Origin: Epiperipatus broadwayi
Taxonomy: Eukaryota; Onychophora; Udeonychophora; Euonychophora; Peripatidae
DNA length: 64,000 nucleotides
Reading direction: 5' to 3'
NCBI GenBank assembly: GCA_028023455.1
Contig: JAQFVV010012668.1
Location: forward strand, 1,178,001 to 1,242,000
The notes beneath the pieces are model-generated. The model saw nothing but the letters and a program-made list of their open reading frames with translations, was not told the DNA's origin and did no database searches. The position numbers and the translations under genes are program-made. Positions 12,071 through 21,617 of this stretch are shown piece by piece. Position 1 is the stretch's first letter. Each line of letters starts with the position of its first letter.

Positions 12071-12117
12071 GTCCCCATCCCCAGACTTCACTATGGTCTC
12101 TTAGTGAGGAGTTGGCA
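12071..12117 (-). ncRNA. Hammerhead remnant in the inverted family-1 unit
   Basis: The minus strand keeps the stem I strands (AACTCCTCA and TGGGGATGGGGAC) but the core has shortened to CTAAGA. The stem II/GAAA region is altered to GACCATAGTGAAGTC, so GAAA is lost. It is recognisable only by alignment with the two direct units and should be inactive. Confidence 0.65.
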
Positions 12118-12428
12118 TTAGATTTAAAAAACCAACTAAGCAAACATTTATCTAAAAGTTAATTTTAGAAGAAGATCTGAAATTTTAGACATCTACATGT
12201 CTTTAAAGTAGCTCTCAACTGAAAAAATCACATGGGCCTGAACTTAATTCAGATACTCCATATATTAGTAGGCTTAGCTCTTTAATTTAGCTAAAGCCAC
12301 AACAGCAAAATAATAATAGTAATAATAACAAGTCAGATGTCACATGACTTATATATAGCTTGCATAGCTTGCACTAACAATTAACTTTTAGATAAATGCT
12401 TTGCTTGAGTTGGTTTTTTAAATCTAAT

Positions 12429-12484
12429 GTCCCAACTCCTCACTGAAGAAACCCATAGTTCGAAACCGGTCTGGGGATGGGGAC
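12429..12484 (+). ncRNA. Hammerhead ribozyme, damaged stem II (family 1, direct unit 1)
   Basis: Same layout as the motif 371 bp downstream: stem I strands intact, core CTGAAGA and GAAA intact, predicted cleavage after 12471. Stem II reads AACC, CATA, GTTC, which leaves only two of four pairs. Catalysis is probably weak or absent. The two differing bases look like C-to-T/G-to-A type changes. Confidence 0.75.
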
Positions 12485-12799
12485 AATCCAAGATAAAAAT
12501 GATTTGAATGCCTTCTCTTGTAGTAGCATTTATCATAAATAAAAAAAAAAAGCTTGTTTAGAGCTATTAGCACGCTCTTAATTTTACATATTGTAAGTGC
12601 AAGCTATATATAAGTCATGTGACATCTGACTTGTTATTATTACTATTATTATTTTGCTGTTGTGGCTTTTAGGCCCATATGATTTTTTCAGTTGGAGAGC
12701 TGACTTTAAAGACATGTAGATGTCTAAAAGTTTCAGATTTTCTTCTAACAATTAACTTTTAGATAAATGCTTTGCTTGAGTTGGTTTTTTAAATCTAAT

Positions 12800-12855
12800 G
12801 TCCCAACTCCTCACTGAAGAGACCCATAGGTCGAAACCGGTCTGGGGATGGGGAC
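12800..12855 (+). ncRNA. Hammerhead ribozyme, intact core (family 1, direct unit 2)
   Basis: Type I hammerhead. The stem I 5' strand is GTCCC (12800-12804), internal loop AACT, then CCTCA (12809-12813). The core is CTGAAGA (12814-12820), matching CUGANGA. Stem II is GACC, loop CATA, GGTC (12821-12832), four Watson-Crick pairs. Core GAAA is at 12833-12836. A minimal stem III CC/GG with no loop follows, then U16.1 and C17 at 12841-12842. Predicted self-cleavage falls between 12842 and 12843. The stem I 3' strand is TGGGG, loop ATG, GGGAC (12843-12855), pairing with the 5' strand with one G-U. A two-pair stem III without a loop is unstable alone. The self-complementary ACCGGT suggests cleavage as a dimer, as known for minimal hammerheads. 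Confidence 0.85.
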
Positions 12856-12962
12856 AATCCAAGATAAAAATGATTTGAATGCCTTTTCTTGTAGTAGCAT
12901 TTATCATAAAAAAAAAAAAAAAAGCTTGTTTAGAGGTATTAGCACGCTCTTAATTTTACATA

Positions 12963-12975
12963 TTAATGTAGTTAT
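12963..12975 (+). repeat. Target-site duplication, right, of family-1 retrozyme
   Basis: TTAATGTAGTTAT, exact partner of 11899-11911, about 20 bp from the LINE ORF1 stop codon. Confidence 0.8.
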
Positions 12976-12996
12976 GTAAAAGTACGAAAGGTATGT

Positions 12997-14482
12997 TTAT
13001 GTTATCTGCATATTCCTGTCTAAAAATATTGGACTTTCATCCGACAAACCAAGGAGCTTGTCGTAAGCTATTGTATTTGAGCATGTTTCACTTATTTCTA
13101 TTGTCGCGACTTGCTCACTTGTATTACACACACTGGAATCTTCTATGTTTTGGGTTGACTTTTTAACTTTTTTAGCATTGTCCAGAGACTGTGATAGATC
13201 CTCTTTACTCAGTTCTGGGGATTGTACTTCACTTTTTCTTTCTCTTTTCTTACTTGGTGGACGACCAGGTTTACGTTTGGCTGTTAGTACATTTATGTCA
13301 ATGCCTGAGTGCGATGGTCCTGATATTGATGCTTCTGTAATGTCTTGTGAAGTTTTGTTTAGGATTACTGCTTCTGGAATGGTTTTTCTAATTTCATTTG
13401 TGACTTTTAGTGTAATGGAACTGTGTTGGTCCGATAGTTGATCTTGTATTTGTGTATTATCTTCTGATGGTATACTTGGGGTAAAACCAACCAAATCATC
13501 GATATTAGCATCATTTATATCAGTGATCAACGCCTTTCCATTTGTGTATGGCATATTATTATTATTATCATTTTTTCCCTTGCATTGATGTGTTGTTGTA
13601 TTTCTCATTTCACAGTGCGGACATTTAGTTTTTGGACACGCACCTATGAGATGATCTCTTTCTTTGCAGTTGAAGCACTGAGGTTTAATTCCATATATTA
13701 TTATGAGGAGTGTGGTATCTTGATCCGTAATTAATGTAGGGATATCATTCGGAATTATATTTTTGTTTAGACACAGTTTAAAATGATAATTGGTGCTTAA
13801 TATAGGTATAGGCGTATCTTTTAGATACATAGGTTGGAACGACACTACTGACCCAAAAGGTTTCATCAGCTTTGTAAAGTCATTAATGGAGAAGGTGAAG
13901 TAGGTGTTTTTAATAATCCCTGTTACATAGTTTTCTCTATTGCGATCTATTTTGACTAATGCATATTTTACCAGCTTGAGAATAGTATTTTCAAATCTAT
14001 TTCTCTGTCCTTCATCGAAAAATTCAATGGAATATATCTGGGGTTAGGATGTTCTCCAATTCGTTGTGTAGAGTCCCACATGTTGTTTGCTGTAATTGCT
14101 TCATACAGCAAATTTTTGGGAATCTGTAAAGAGAGCAATTAATATCCGTGACAGCTAGAACAATCGAGCGATTGGTAAAAAAAGTTAAACGATAAATATA
14201 GGCCTTTCGATATTGTTTAATTGAAGGCCTCCGAGATTCTTTTCAAGCTTTCTTCTGACCAAGCCTCTTCGATACGTTGATAGATTCATGAGAAGTATCT
14301 GCAAGAATGTCTAAATTAATCAAATCATTCATTGTTGACTGTGGAATCTAGCACTTTGATTTGTATTTTTACACTAGATAATTTACGTAAGAATCATGCT
14401 GTAGCAATAAAGATGTGGCTCTCACAGCTTCTGCATATGTGCGTGATTTCACTTCGCATGCAGAGTCCATGGCGTCTGACAT
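12997..14482 (-). pseudogene. LINE ORF1: RNA-binding protein with CCHC knuckle, broken
   Basis: A likely start at 14482 reads MSDAMDSACEVKSRTYAEAV before a stop about 110 bases on. The distal 289 codons (13866-12997) are open. They hold a region matching the RRM-like segment of the sister copies, then CFNCKERDHLIGACPKTKCP and CEMRNTTTHQC, a pair of zinc-knuckle-like cysteine clusters. Next is a basic stretch, KRKPGRPPSKKRERK, resembling an AT-hook/nuclear-targeting patch, and an acidic-polar tail. ORF1 proteins bind and package the LINE RNA. The N-terminal third contains stops and frameshifts. Confidence 0.8.
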
Positions 14483-14646
14483 ATTTGCCACAGCAAAGAA
14501 AGGAAAAATGTGGTTAGTATATTCTATATGGAGGGATCAGTTAGATTTTTTTATGAGGTTTGTCTATCTCAAATCTTTAATATCAATTTAGTTTCATTCC
14601 AAAAATATTTTATCAGTTTGATATCGTAAAAAAAAAAAAATAGGTA

Positions 14647-14690
14647 AATGTTCATTTGTCCAAAATTCCTTGAAATACAATTTAATTATT
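14647..14690 (+). repeat. Right target-site duplication (~44 bp) of the full-length LINE
   Basis: Opens AATGTTCATTTGTCC and ends TTTAATTATT, aligning over its whole length with 8393-8434 with a few substitutions and a small length difference. Confidence 0.7.
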
Positions 14691-17332
14691 ACCCTTCAAT
14701 TAATTGAAGTAAGTAAATTCAGGAGTTTTGACTTAATAAATAATAATAATTTGTTTATACCAAGTAATAATAAATAACAAATGAAATTAATGACATACTT
14801 AAAGAAATAAAACTTAATGTGTAATAATTGTATAAATGTGTATACTAAGGCAATATCTAAATAAGTTATTCAGATGACATTTAATTAATAATTATTTATA
14901 ATTTTGACTAATTGTTATTATTTCTCCCTAATTATATATATGTTCCATCATTTATTCTTTAGCAAGCAAGCCTAATATATTAAGTAACCTTTCAAAAACA
15001 TATGTAATAAAAAATTATAGGTGGAATTGAATGATCTAGAAGGACGATGATATATTCAATAGCCATAATCCAATGGCACTTAAGATTTCATAATTTATTA
15101 AAATATCAAATATCTGTGCAGCAACAATAATCCAAATGTAATACTAAAATTTGTTCCAATTAGATTACCAAATGTAATTTTATCAAACAATGGACTAATT
15201 AAAAATTCAAACGCATTAGCATAAATCATAACAATCCTTATTTACAAAGCTATGAGTATGAGATTCGAACATGAAATCTCAAAAGCGCTAAGCAAACCTA
15301 TTATAAATTAGAGTAAAATTATAGATTCACTATTTAATGCGAAAAAAAAAAGTTGCATATTTATAATTACAATTTTACTAGTGAAGAGAAAAATAATTTA
15401 TTACAAAAAAGTATTCCTGTATTGTACCATCTGGCATTTAATCACAACAATGATCTTTCAATAAAATGTTAATTAATCATTCTCTATTATGAAGCAAAAT
15501 TACCATATTGCATTTAATTGTAGATATAAACTTCAAAATTAATGCAGATGAAATATATCTATAATATTATGATGAATGCTAATAAGCATTTTCTAATTTT
15601 TCATTTCATGTACCACGATCTTTGTTATAATTAATGGCATATGCTTACATTTCAAGTATATACCTACAGACATTTGAATAATGAAACAAAATATACTAAT
15701 AATATTTAAAATTCTTTCCTTTCAAATAATAGTCCAAAAGACGCATAACTCTTCAAATGTTAATAAACAAATAAGATTGTGGTGCATGAGTAAAATATAA
15801 GACTAAATCATGAAGATTATCATGGAAGTACAAAAATATTGACATATTTGCCCTATGTAATTTAGGGCAATAGTAAAGTGTCAACCGAAACTTAAGATCC
15901 ACAAATCATTCCCACTTCTCTCAATTCAGTACTGTAATATTTTAACCATGCCCAAGTTGAATGCAAAATAAACATACACTGAAATGTAGTAGAGGTCATG
16001 CATTCTATTTGGATATAGCAAAAATATTGCATAAACAGAAAAATAATTAAAAAAAGGGAGAATAAGTAAATGAATCTATTTTTATTAAGAGTAAATAATT
16101 TGTTTAACTGACAGAAACTAATGTGAAAATCTGTAAAATAATGAAGAAATGTGTAACGTAAAAAATACATAATCAAGTTAAAGTATTTATTTTATTTTTT
16201 GTAAGGAGTGAAACAGAGAATTATATTAAAATAATTGCAACATGATTCTACAATTTACTCTCTATTTAAAGTTGAAAAGTATTTTTATTATTATAAGCAA
16301 TTAAAAAGAATTACATTAAAGGAAGTGCAAACATGCTTCTGCAATTTATTTATTACTTAAATTTTGTCATGGTTTATTTATTTGTACATTTTTTTTAGCT
16401 TGTAAGGATTCTGCATATATATATATACTTATTAACACGAACAATACACCAGAATAAACCTTTATACGTGTTATCAGAATTAGAAAAGTTCCAGGTGTTT
16501 ACCTTACAAGAATCTGTATTTTATCAGGATTAACTTTATTTCTCTTGATGATTTAAAAAAGTGACGATAATTTGTAACTCAGAAATCTTGACGGTTCTAC
16601 CTGATAATCCATAGGTACAAATATATAAAAGTCTACTGAGAATCTTTTAACCTTTTAATCATAAAGGTGAGAAGAAAGTTACAAAGTTTTCTATTTGCTC
16701 TTTCGTGTCCACCTAATTCTTCAAAATGAAATATTACTTTATCATATCTGCATTGAATTCAGATTGTTAATCAAAAAGTGTTATTTATATAATGAATTAA
16801 CATTAGAAGAAAAAATATATAAACCGTATAAAAATAACTAAAGTAATTAAAAAATAGCAAAATCTTCTGTTATTGCCTATATACATACTGCACAGCATTA
16901 ATCAAAATGTAATCGAAAAATCAAATCATAAGCAAAATAAGATTTTAAAAAACTATACACTTAGATGTAAATACTAATGTATAAATAATAATAGTAAAAA
17001 AAAAAACAACTTTAACTTTTAAAAAGTATAGGTAAGAAATTTTTTAAACTATTACACTATCTGTAATTTTATTTTAGATGAGAGAATGAGCAGATCTCAT
17101 TTCTTTTCACATTGTTCTTTCAATAATTTAATTTTGAATACTTCAAAAAATAAAGGATTTTTTTTCTCCTTGAATTTATTGACCTCCTTAATTATTGAAT
17201 GCTCATTATTATTATTATTATTATTTTACCAATGAAATTAATTTTAAATTCCTTTAGAAAAAATATAAAATTTTAAATAATATACACCTTTACCCCCCTT
17301 AGCGATGGCAATTGGTCCTCCAAAACTCATCC
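14691..17332. other. AT-rich non-coding DNA
   Basis: No protein-like frame is seen. A short patch at 15250-15300, read on the minus strand, has a GTTCGAATC box-B-like motif that may be a tRNA-derived SINE relic. (ATT)n lies at 17200-17225. Confidence 0.5.
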
Positions 17333-17386
17333 TTAAGCAAGAATATCATATACAGAATATTAAGCAAGAATATCATATACAGAATA
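17333..17386 (+). repeat. 27-bp tandem duplication
   Basis: AAGCAAGAATATCATATACA plus about seven more bases occurs twice head-to-tail. Confidence 0.75.
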
Positions 17387-17643
17387 TGTATATATAATGG
17401 GGATCTATGGGGAAAAAATTGGTTGGTTCCTAAAGCTAAAAAAATTACACTAACTTGGGAATAAACTTCATATTAAAAAAATTATTCACTAACACTTATT
17501 TTAAATGCAATCTGTTTTTCTTAATAAACTTTTTTCTAATTCAACATTCACGTTTTAAAATGTTTTTCTTTTGATTTGAAACTACTTGGGTGTGAACAAT
17601 ATTTTTAATGAAGTTACAAAATCAATAACTATTTTTACATAAT

Positions 17644-17739
17644 TAACCAGGTGTCCTAAAAATAACATACAGTAATTAAGGAACCCTCCCCTAACCAGGT
17701 GTCCTAAAAATAACATACAGTAATTAAGGAACCCTCCCC
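17644..17739 (+). repeat. 48-bp tandem duplication
   Basis: Unit starting TAACCAGGTGTCCTAAAAAT at 17644 and again at 17692, essentially identical, followed by a C-rich run. It is the origin of a repeated peptide on the minus strand that is not a gene. Confidence 0.85.
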
Positions 17740-17849
17740 CCCCACCCACACACAGTTTAATAGTCATATTTAGTTTTTTCCTGAAACTTTGTGATGATGG
17801 TATTTTAGTTGTACTGTATTTATATATGGGATTATTTCATCATCTAATA

Positions 17850-17936
17850 TAAGTGTTGAATGTCTTTAGAAAAATTAAACTTTACTGTACATTATATTTA
17901 AATAAAGGTTAATTTTTCTAAAGACATTCAACACTT
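17850..17936. repeat. Short inverted repeat (about 28-bp arms)
   Basis: TAAGTGTTGAATGTCTTTAG and the following AAAAATTAA at 17850-17878 recur as the reverse complement at about 17908-17936, with a roughly 30-bp AT-rich loop. This would form a strong hairpin and may be a MITE relic. Confidence 0.8.
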
Positions 17937-18567
17937 AAGTATATAGTATTATAGATTCATTAATTATATATATATTACATTTATAAGTTCTGTAATCAAA
18001 ATACTGAATGCAGCACTAACATTGTGTTTTGTGAATAAAATATTGTATGTGGTATACAATTTTAACAAAGTCTTACCTGTATAAATATTACAGTAATGTA
18101 CTTTTCCTTTTGGGTAAAATGACTTTAAAATATCTATTCTCTGACATCATCAGTGAAGCAAAATTCAAGATGGCTGCCCCCAAAAAAATGTAAAAAATTT
18201 TTTCACGATCATTATAGTGAATAATCGATTGTAAATCGAAGTAGTGGATACAAATTGATGATGATCACTATTGTGAAATATTGCTAAGTAGCCAATCACT
18301 AAGTGAAATCTAGGTCTATACAATAATTCATGAATTCATTTTTAATGCACATTTCAATTTATCAATGTATCTTGATCCATACTGGCAAACTACTTTGTTC
18401 TCACATTATACTTATTAATTTTATCAATAGTTTCTATTAATAATAAGATTTTAAGTTTTTTAAAAATACTAAGAATAGCAATCATGCCATAAACTGGTTG
18501 TAATTAATTAATTTATATATTAGTATTTTGAAATTTGGATAAATAATTCATGTTTTGTTATATTTAT
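17937..18567. other. AT-rich DNA, no gene seen
   Basis: Nothing protein-like. A less AT-rich patch at 18130-18310 includes CAAGATGGCTGCC and several small palindromes, possibly a decayed transposon; not assigned. Confidence 0.45.
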
Positions 18568-18671
18568 ATGGCCGAAGAGTTGTAGGGTAGAGAAGATTGA
18601 AGCTTGTCCATTCAAGTTTGAAAATTTGCTATCTTAATATAAACTGAGCACTGAGTGAATATAGCTGTGGG

Positions 18672-18730
18672 AGATAATCAGGACCAACTAATGAGTGCTG
18701 GTTCGAAATATGTATACTGGAAATGATTTC
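18672..18730 (+). ncRNA. Hammerhead remnant (family 2, unit 1)
   Basis: GATAATC, then CCAA, core-like CTAATGA (G5 changed to A), a shortened stem II GTGCTGGTTC, GAAA, the small ATATGTAT stem III and CTGG. By comparison with the other copies it has lost the 3' half of stem II and one essential core base. Confidence 0.65.
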
Positions 18731-19130
18731 TCTTTTCCACATGCATGTGGGCATATGCATCAGTTGTATAAGATGAAGTGCATAGTTATGGAGAGCTTGA
18801 AAGTCTGAGTTCAAGCCCTTCTATTTACATCAAGTTTGTATAGATAATATACATATATGTAAATATTATATATTCATTCTATATTCTGCCCATCCCTCTT
18901 CTGTATATTTAAATGGACATATTAAGGTTCTATATGTAAGAGGTCAGAGTGATTTAAGGTCAATGTGGGTATGACAGTAATATTGGCATCAACAAGGACT
19001 TTGAGTATTCCATCCTTGGATTTTCAATCATATGGATGGCTGAAGAATTGGAGGGCAGATAAGTTTGAAGACTTGTTATCTTAATATAAACTGATCACTG
19101 ATTGTATATATATATATATATATAAGTAGG

Positions 19131-19181
19131 AGAACATGATCGGGGCCAACTGATGAGAGCTGGTTTAGCACAAAGTATGTA
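19131..19181 (+). ncRNA. Hammerhead remnant interrupted by Tigger (family 2, unit 2)
   Basis: GGCCAA, intact CTGATGA, stem II GAGCT, GGTTT, AGCAC, then CAAAG where GAAA is expected, and TATGTA at the insertion point. The 3' strand of stem I (TTGG, about 21300) lies on the far side of the transposon. Confidence 0.6.
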
Positions 19182-21296
19182 CAGGCAGTTCCCTAGTTAC
19201 AAACTTAATTGGTTCCTGACATGTGCTTGGAAGTTGAAATTGTTTGAAAGTAAAGGTCTGTAAAAAAAACATCAAAAAGGGTTTTCAAAATACAGTATTT
19301 ATTTTTTATTGATTAGTATCTGGTATCTGGAGTTTTGTTTACAAATTTATCAAGAGTTAATTGAATTGTATTCTTTTTCTTCTCTTGATAAAAAATTCTG
19401 TAACATTCTGTGTATTTTTCTATTGCTCTTTGTACACAAGATATACACTCTCCATTGAGATCACATTCTTCCATGATGGTCAAAAATTTGTCAAGATACA
19501 TGAAGGCTTCATTCATATTCTTGGTTGTCAAACTCTTAACAATAAGTTCATTATCAGATTCTTTTTCATTTTGTATTTCATTTGTCTCTTGTAGTTTAAT
19601 CAAGTCTTCATTTGACAGAGGTTCTGAGTGAGATTGCATTAACTCATCAATATCTTCATCAGTGACATCTAAATTTAATTCATTCATCATATAGATTATT
19701 TTAGTTGTGATATCTTCAGGAGTTTCTTCAATGTCCATAGAAGCATTCATCATTTGTAAATATATTTTTTCCAACAACCTTTCATTGTTGACTCTCTTAT
19801 TTCAGCCCACACATTACCAATAATATTTATTGCATTCCATATATTATAATTTTTCCAAAAATCTCTTAATGTAGGTCCACTTCCTTGTCAATTGCTTTGA
19901 TTGCTTGAGTCATTAATCTTCTAAAATAATACAGCTTAAATGTAGCTATCAAGTTTAATCCATAGGTTGTATTTCACTTGTGGTATTGGGAGGGATAAAC
20001 ACAATGTTAACTTCTGGATATAAATTTTGTAGGGATTTTGGATGTCCACGAGAATTGTCTAAGCGCAATAATGTTTTAAATGGTAAATTATTCTCACTAC
20101 AATATTGCCTAACAGAAGGGTACAAAATGATGTGAGAACCAGGATTTGATTTCCAAATGATGGGAAGCATTCTTTTATCTTTTCCTTTCAATGCTCTAGG
20201 ATTTTCTGTTTGATAAATTAGCATTGGTTAAAATATAAAATCACCAGCTAAATTATCTCCAAGAAGCAATGTTAATCTGTTTTTAGAAGGTTTATGCCCA
20301 GGTGCAATTGATCCTTCCTTTGCTAAATATGTACATGCATGCATTTTTTCCCAAAATAATCCTGTCTCATCTACATTGAAGACTAGGCATGGAAAATAAG
20401 CCCCATCTTTAATGATATTAGAGAAAGTGGAAATAAATTCAATGGCAGCTTTCTTATCTGCACTGGCACCATCCCCAGTACATTTAGTATTATGTAAAGA
20501 ATATCTCATTTTAAATTAGTGAAACCAGCCATTGCTTGCTACAAATTCAACAGCAGTATCTTATTTTAATTCTTTCTTCCAATCTTCATGCAGACTAAGA
20601 GCCTTAGCTTGAATAATTCATAAACTCACTGGGATGCCTTTTTGATGTTGATCTTCAATCCATAAAGCTAAAGATTTCTCCATTTCATCTATTATTCTGC
20701 CATGTCTTTTTGAAACAATCTTTGAAAAAATATTTCCACAATTTTTAACATATTCCTTAATTTTGTCCTCATTTTTCTCAAATGTATATATTGTTGATCA
20801 GTTTAAATTACATGAATGTATGAGTGAAGCAAAAGATTCATCATTTTCAGAATGTCTAATTATACCAATTTTTTTTGTCTCACCATTTGGGACTTATGAG
20901 ACATTGATTTCTTTTTAGTTGTATCAACACTGCTGTTTTTTCATTACTCATTCGTGTTTTAATTAATAAAAATGAAAAAAAAAACATCAAAACAGAAATA
21001 TATACAGTGTATATGTAACATAATCATGCACAAACTACTTTTAAAAATAAGCACTAATCAAGACAATCTGTAACGATGCTAAAATTAAAAGTAATTAATG
21101 TCAGAGAGATGGAAAGGTTTATACTTTTAATTACTTTCTAAATTCCAAAGTTTATCTTTCTTCAGAAAAAATTCAATTACAAATGTAAGTAAAATTTTTT
21201 TTTATCATGTGCAAAGATAAAGATTTAAAGTCCAAAAACAATTACATAATAGTGAAATGTTTGTAACTCGAATGTTCTTAACTAGGGGACTTCCTA
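19182..21296 (-). mobile_element. Tigger-like (pogo superfamily) DNA transposon, inactive
   Basis: The 2.1-kb element lies between TA dinucleotides (19180-19181 and 21297-21298), the target duplication of the Tc1/mariner-pogo group. Left terminal repeat: CAGGCAGTTCCCTAGTTAC (19182 on). The right end, reversed, reads AGGAAGTCCCCTAGTTAAG and then reaches GTTACAAAC, an imperfect match with a short insertion. The transposase gene is on the minus strand and carries stops. The insertion point falls inside a hammerhead motif of a family-2 repeat unit, and the uninterrupted sister unit shows the empty site. Confidence 0.85.
19313..20951 (-). pseudogene. Tigger/TIGD1-like transposase, broken
   Basis: Cut-and-paste transposase of the pogo/Tigger family. 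It starts near 20951 (MSNEKTAVLIQLKRNQ). An N-terminal helix-turn-helix part is frameshifted. Then a CENP-B-type DNA-binding segment contains MEKSLALWIEDQHQKGIP and VEFVASNGWF (about 20680-20530). The DDE nuclease follows: NVDETGLFWEK (20380) gives the first Asp, LLRLDNSRGHP (20060) the second, and PPNTTSEIQPMD (19970) the third. An acidic C-terminal segment (19777-19313) completes the roughly 540-residue protein. All three Asp are visible, but stops and frameshifts at about 20860, 20620, 20560, 20226 and after 19955 break the frame. LDNSRGHP deviates from the usual LDNAPGHP. Confidence 0.85.
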
Positions 21297-21445
21297 TATA
21301 TTGGAGATGATTTATCATTTTCACATGTATGTGGGCATGTGCATCAGTTGCATACGATGGAGTGAATGACTGTAGAGAGCTTGAAAATCTGAGTTCAAAT
21401 CTCTTCTAATTGCATTAAGTTTGGTATAGACAATGTATTTGAATA

Positions 21446-21602
21446 TATATATTAAATCACTCCAAATGGTGAAGAAATTCAATACTACCCTCTATGAAAT
21501 AAATATATTTGAGCTCGTAATTCAAAATATCCAACCTCAAAATGTTTGTGATATAATATTTGGATATTTATTTCAATTTAGCATTAAGAACTAGGATTAT
21601 TC
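21446..21602. other. Short spacer, nothing recognised
   Basis: AT-rich sequence between the family-2 array and the RTE element; no feature. Confidence 0.5.
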
Positions 21603-21617
21603 TACATATCATCATCA

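Larger units (their letters stand above)
11912..12962 (+). mobile_element. Hammerhead-ribozyme retroelement (retrozyme-like, family 1)
   Basis: This 1051-bp insertion has no reading frame. It consists of one repeat unit in inverted orientation (about 11912-12371) followed by direct tandem material (12372-12962). Ribozyme-to-ribozyme spacing in the direct part is 371 bp. Each unit carries a hammerhead-like motif: degenerate in the inverted unit (12071-12117), mismatched in the first direct unit (12429-12484), intact in the second (12800-12855). The inverted unit is longer, with an extra block of about 50 bp. A 13-bp direct repeat, TTAATGTAGTTAT, flanks the insertion at 11899-11911 and 12963-12975. 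Tandem non-coding units with one hammerhead each plus a target duplication match animal retrozymes, or the terminal repeats of Penelope-like elements. The autonomous partner is not in the window. Confidence 0.8.
8435..14646 (-). mobile_element. Nearly full-length decayed LINE, probably L1/Tx1-like, minus strand
   Basis: The element runs 5' (14646) to 3' (8435): short 5' leader, ORF1 with CCHC knuckles (14482-12997), a gap of a few tens of bases now holding a 1.05-kb insertion, ORF2 with endonuclease, reverse transcriptase and C-terminal knuckle (11893-8792), and a roughly 360-bp 3' UTR. Without the insertion it is about 5.2 kb. The two-ORF layout, endonuclease first, YMDD reverse transcriptase, GLGL block and HLLFTCP knuckle suggest the L1/Tx1 group, but I cannot place the clade without a tree. 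Both ORFs hold several stops and frameshifts. Two further relatives lie at 4.6-7.5 kb and 29.6-33.6 kb. Confidence 0.8.
18568..21445 (+). mobile_element. Family-2 hammerhead repeat array (retrozyme-like), split by a Tigger transposon
   Basis: Two direct units can be aligned with a period of about 447 bp (landmark TATCTTAATATAAACTGA near 18629 and 19077). The second unit breaks at 19181 and resumes at 21297 after a Tigger-like insertion. Rejoined, it runs collinear with the first unit (GTATGTATATTGGAGATGAT matching the site at 18711). Each unit carries a hammerhead-like motif (18672-18730; 19131-19181 plus 21297 on). No coding frame. The same family occurs at 41751-42835 and 59513-59842. Outer limits are approximate because the flanks are AT-rich. 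Confidence 0.7.

Noticed and set aside
12372-12962. Family-1 repeat read as the LTR of a full Penelope-like element
   Set aside because: No Penelope-type reverse transcriptase or GIY-YIG endonuclease was found between or beside the units, so only a non-autonomous element is supported.
15250-15300. Box-B-like GTTCGAATC on the minus strand, possible tRNA-derived SINE
   Set aside because: Cloverleaf cannot be completed and no second copy was recognised in the window.
17582-17767. Minus-strand frame with an internally repeated peptide (GGFLNYCMLFLGHL twice)
   Set aside because: The repeat is simply the 48-bp DNA duplication read in one frame; no gene context.
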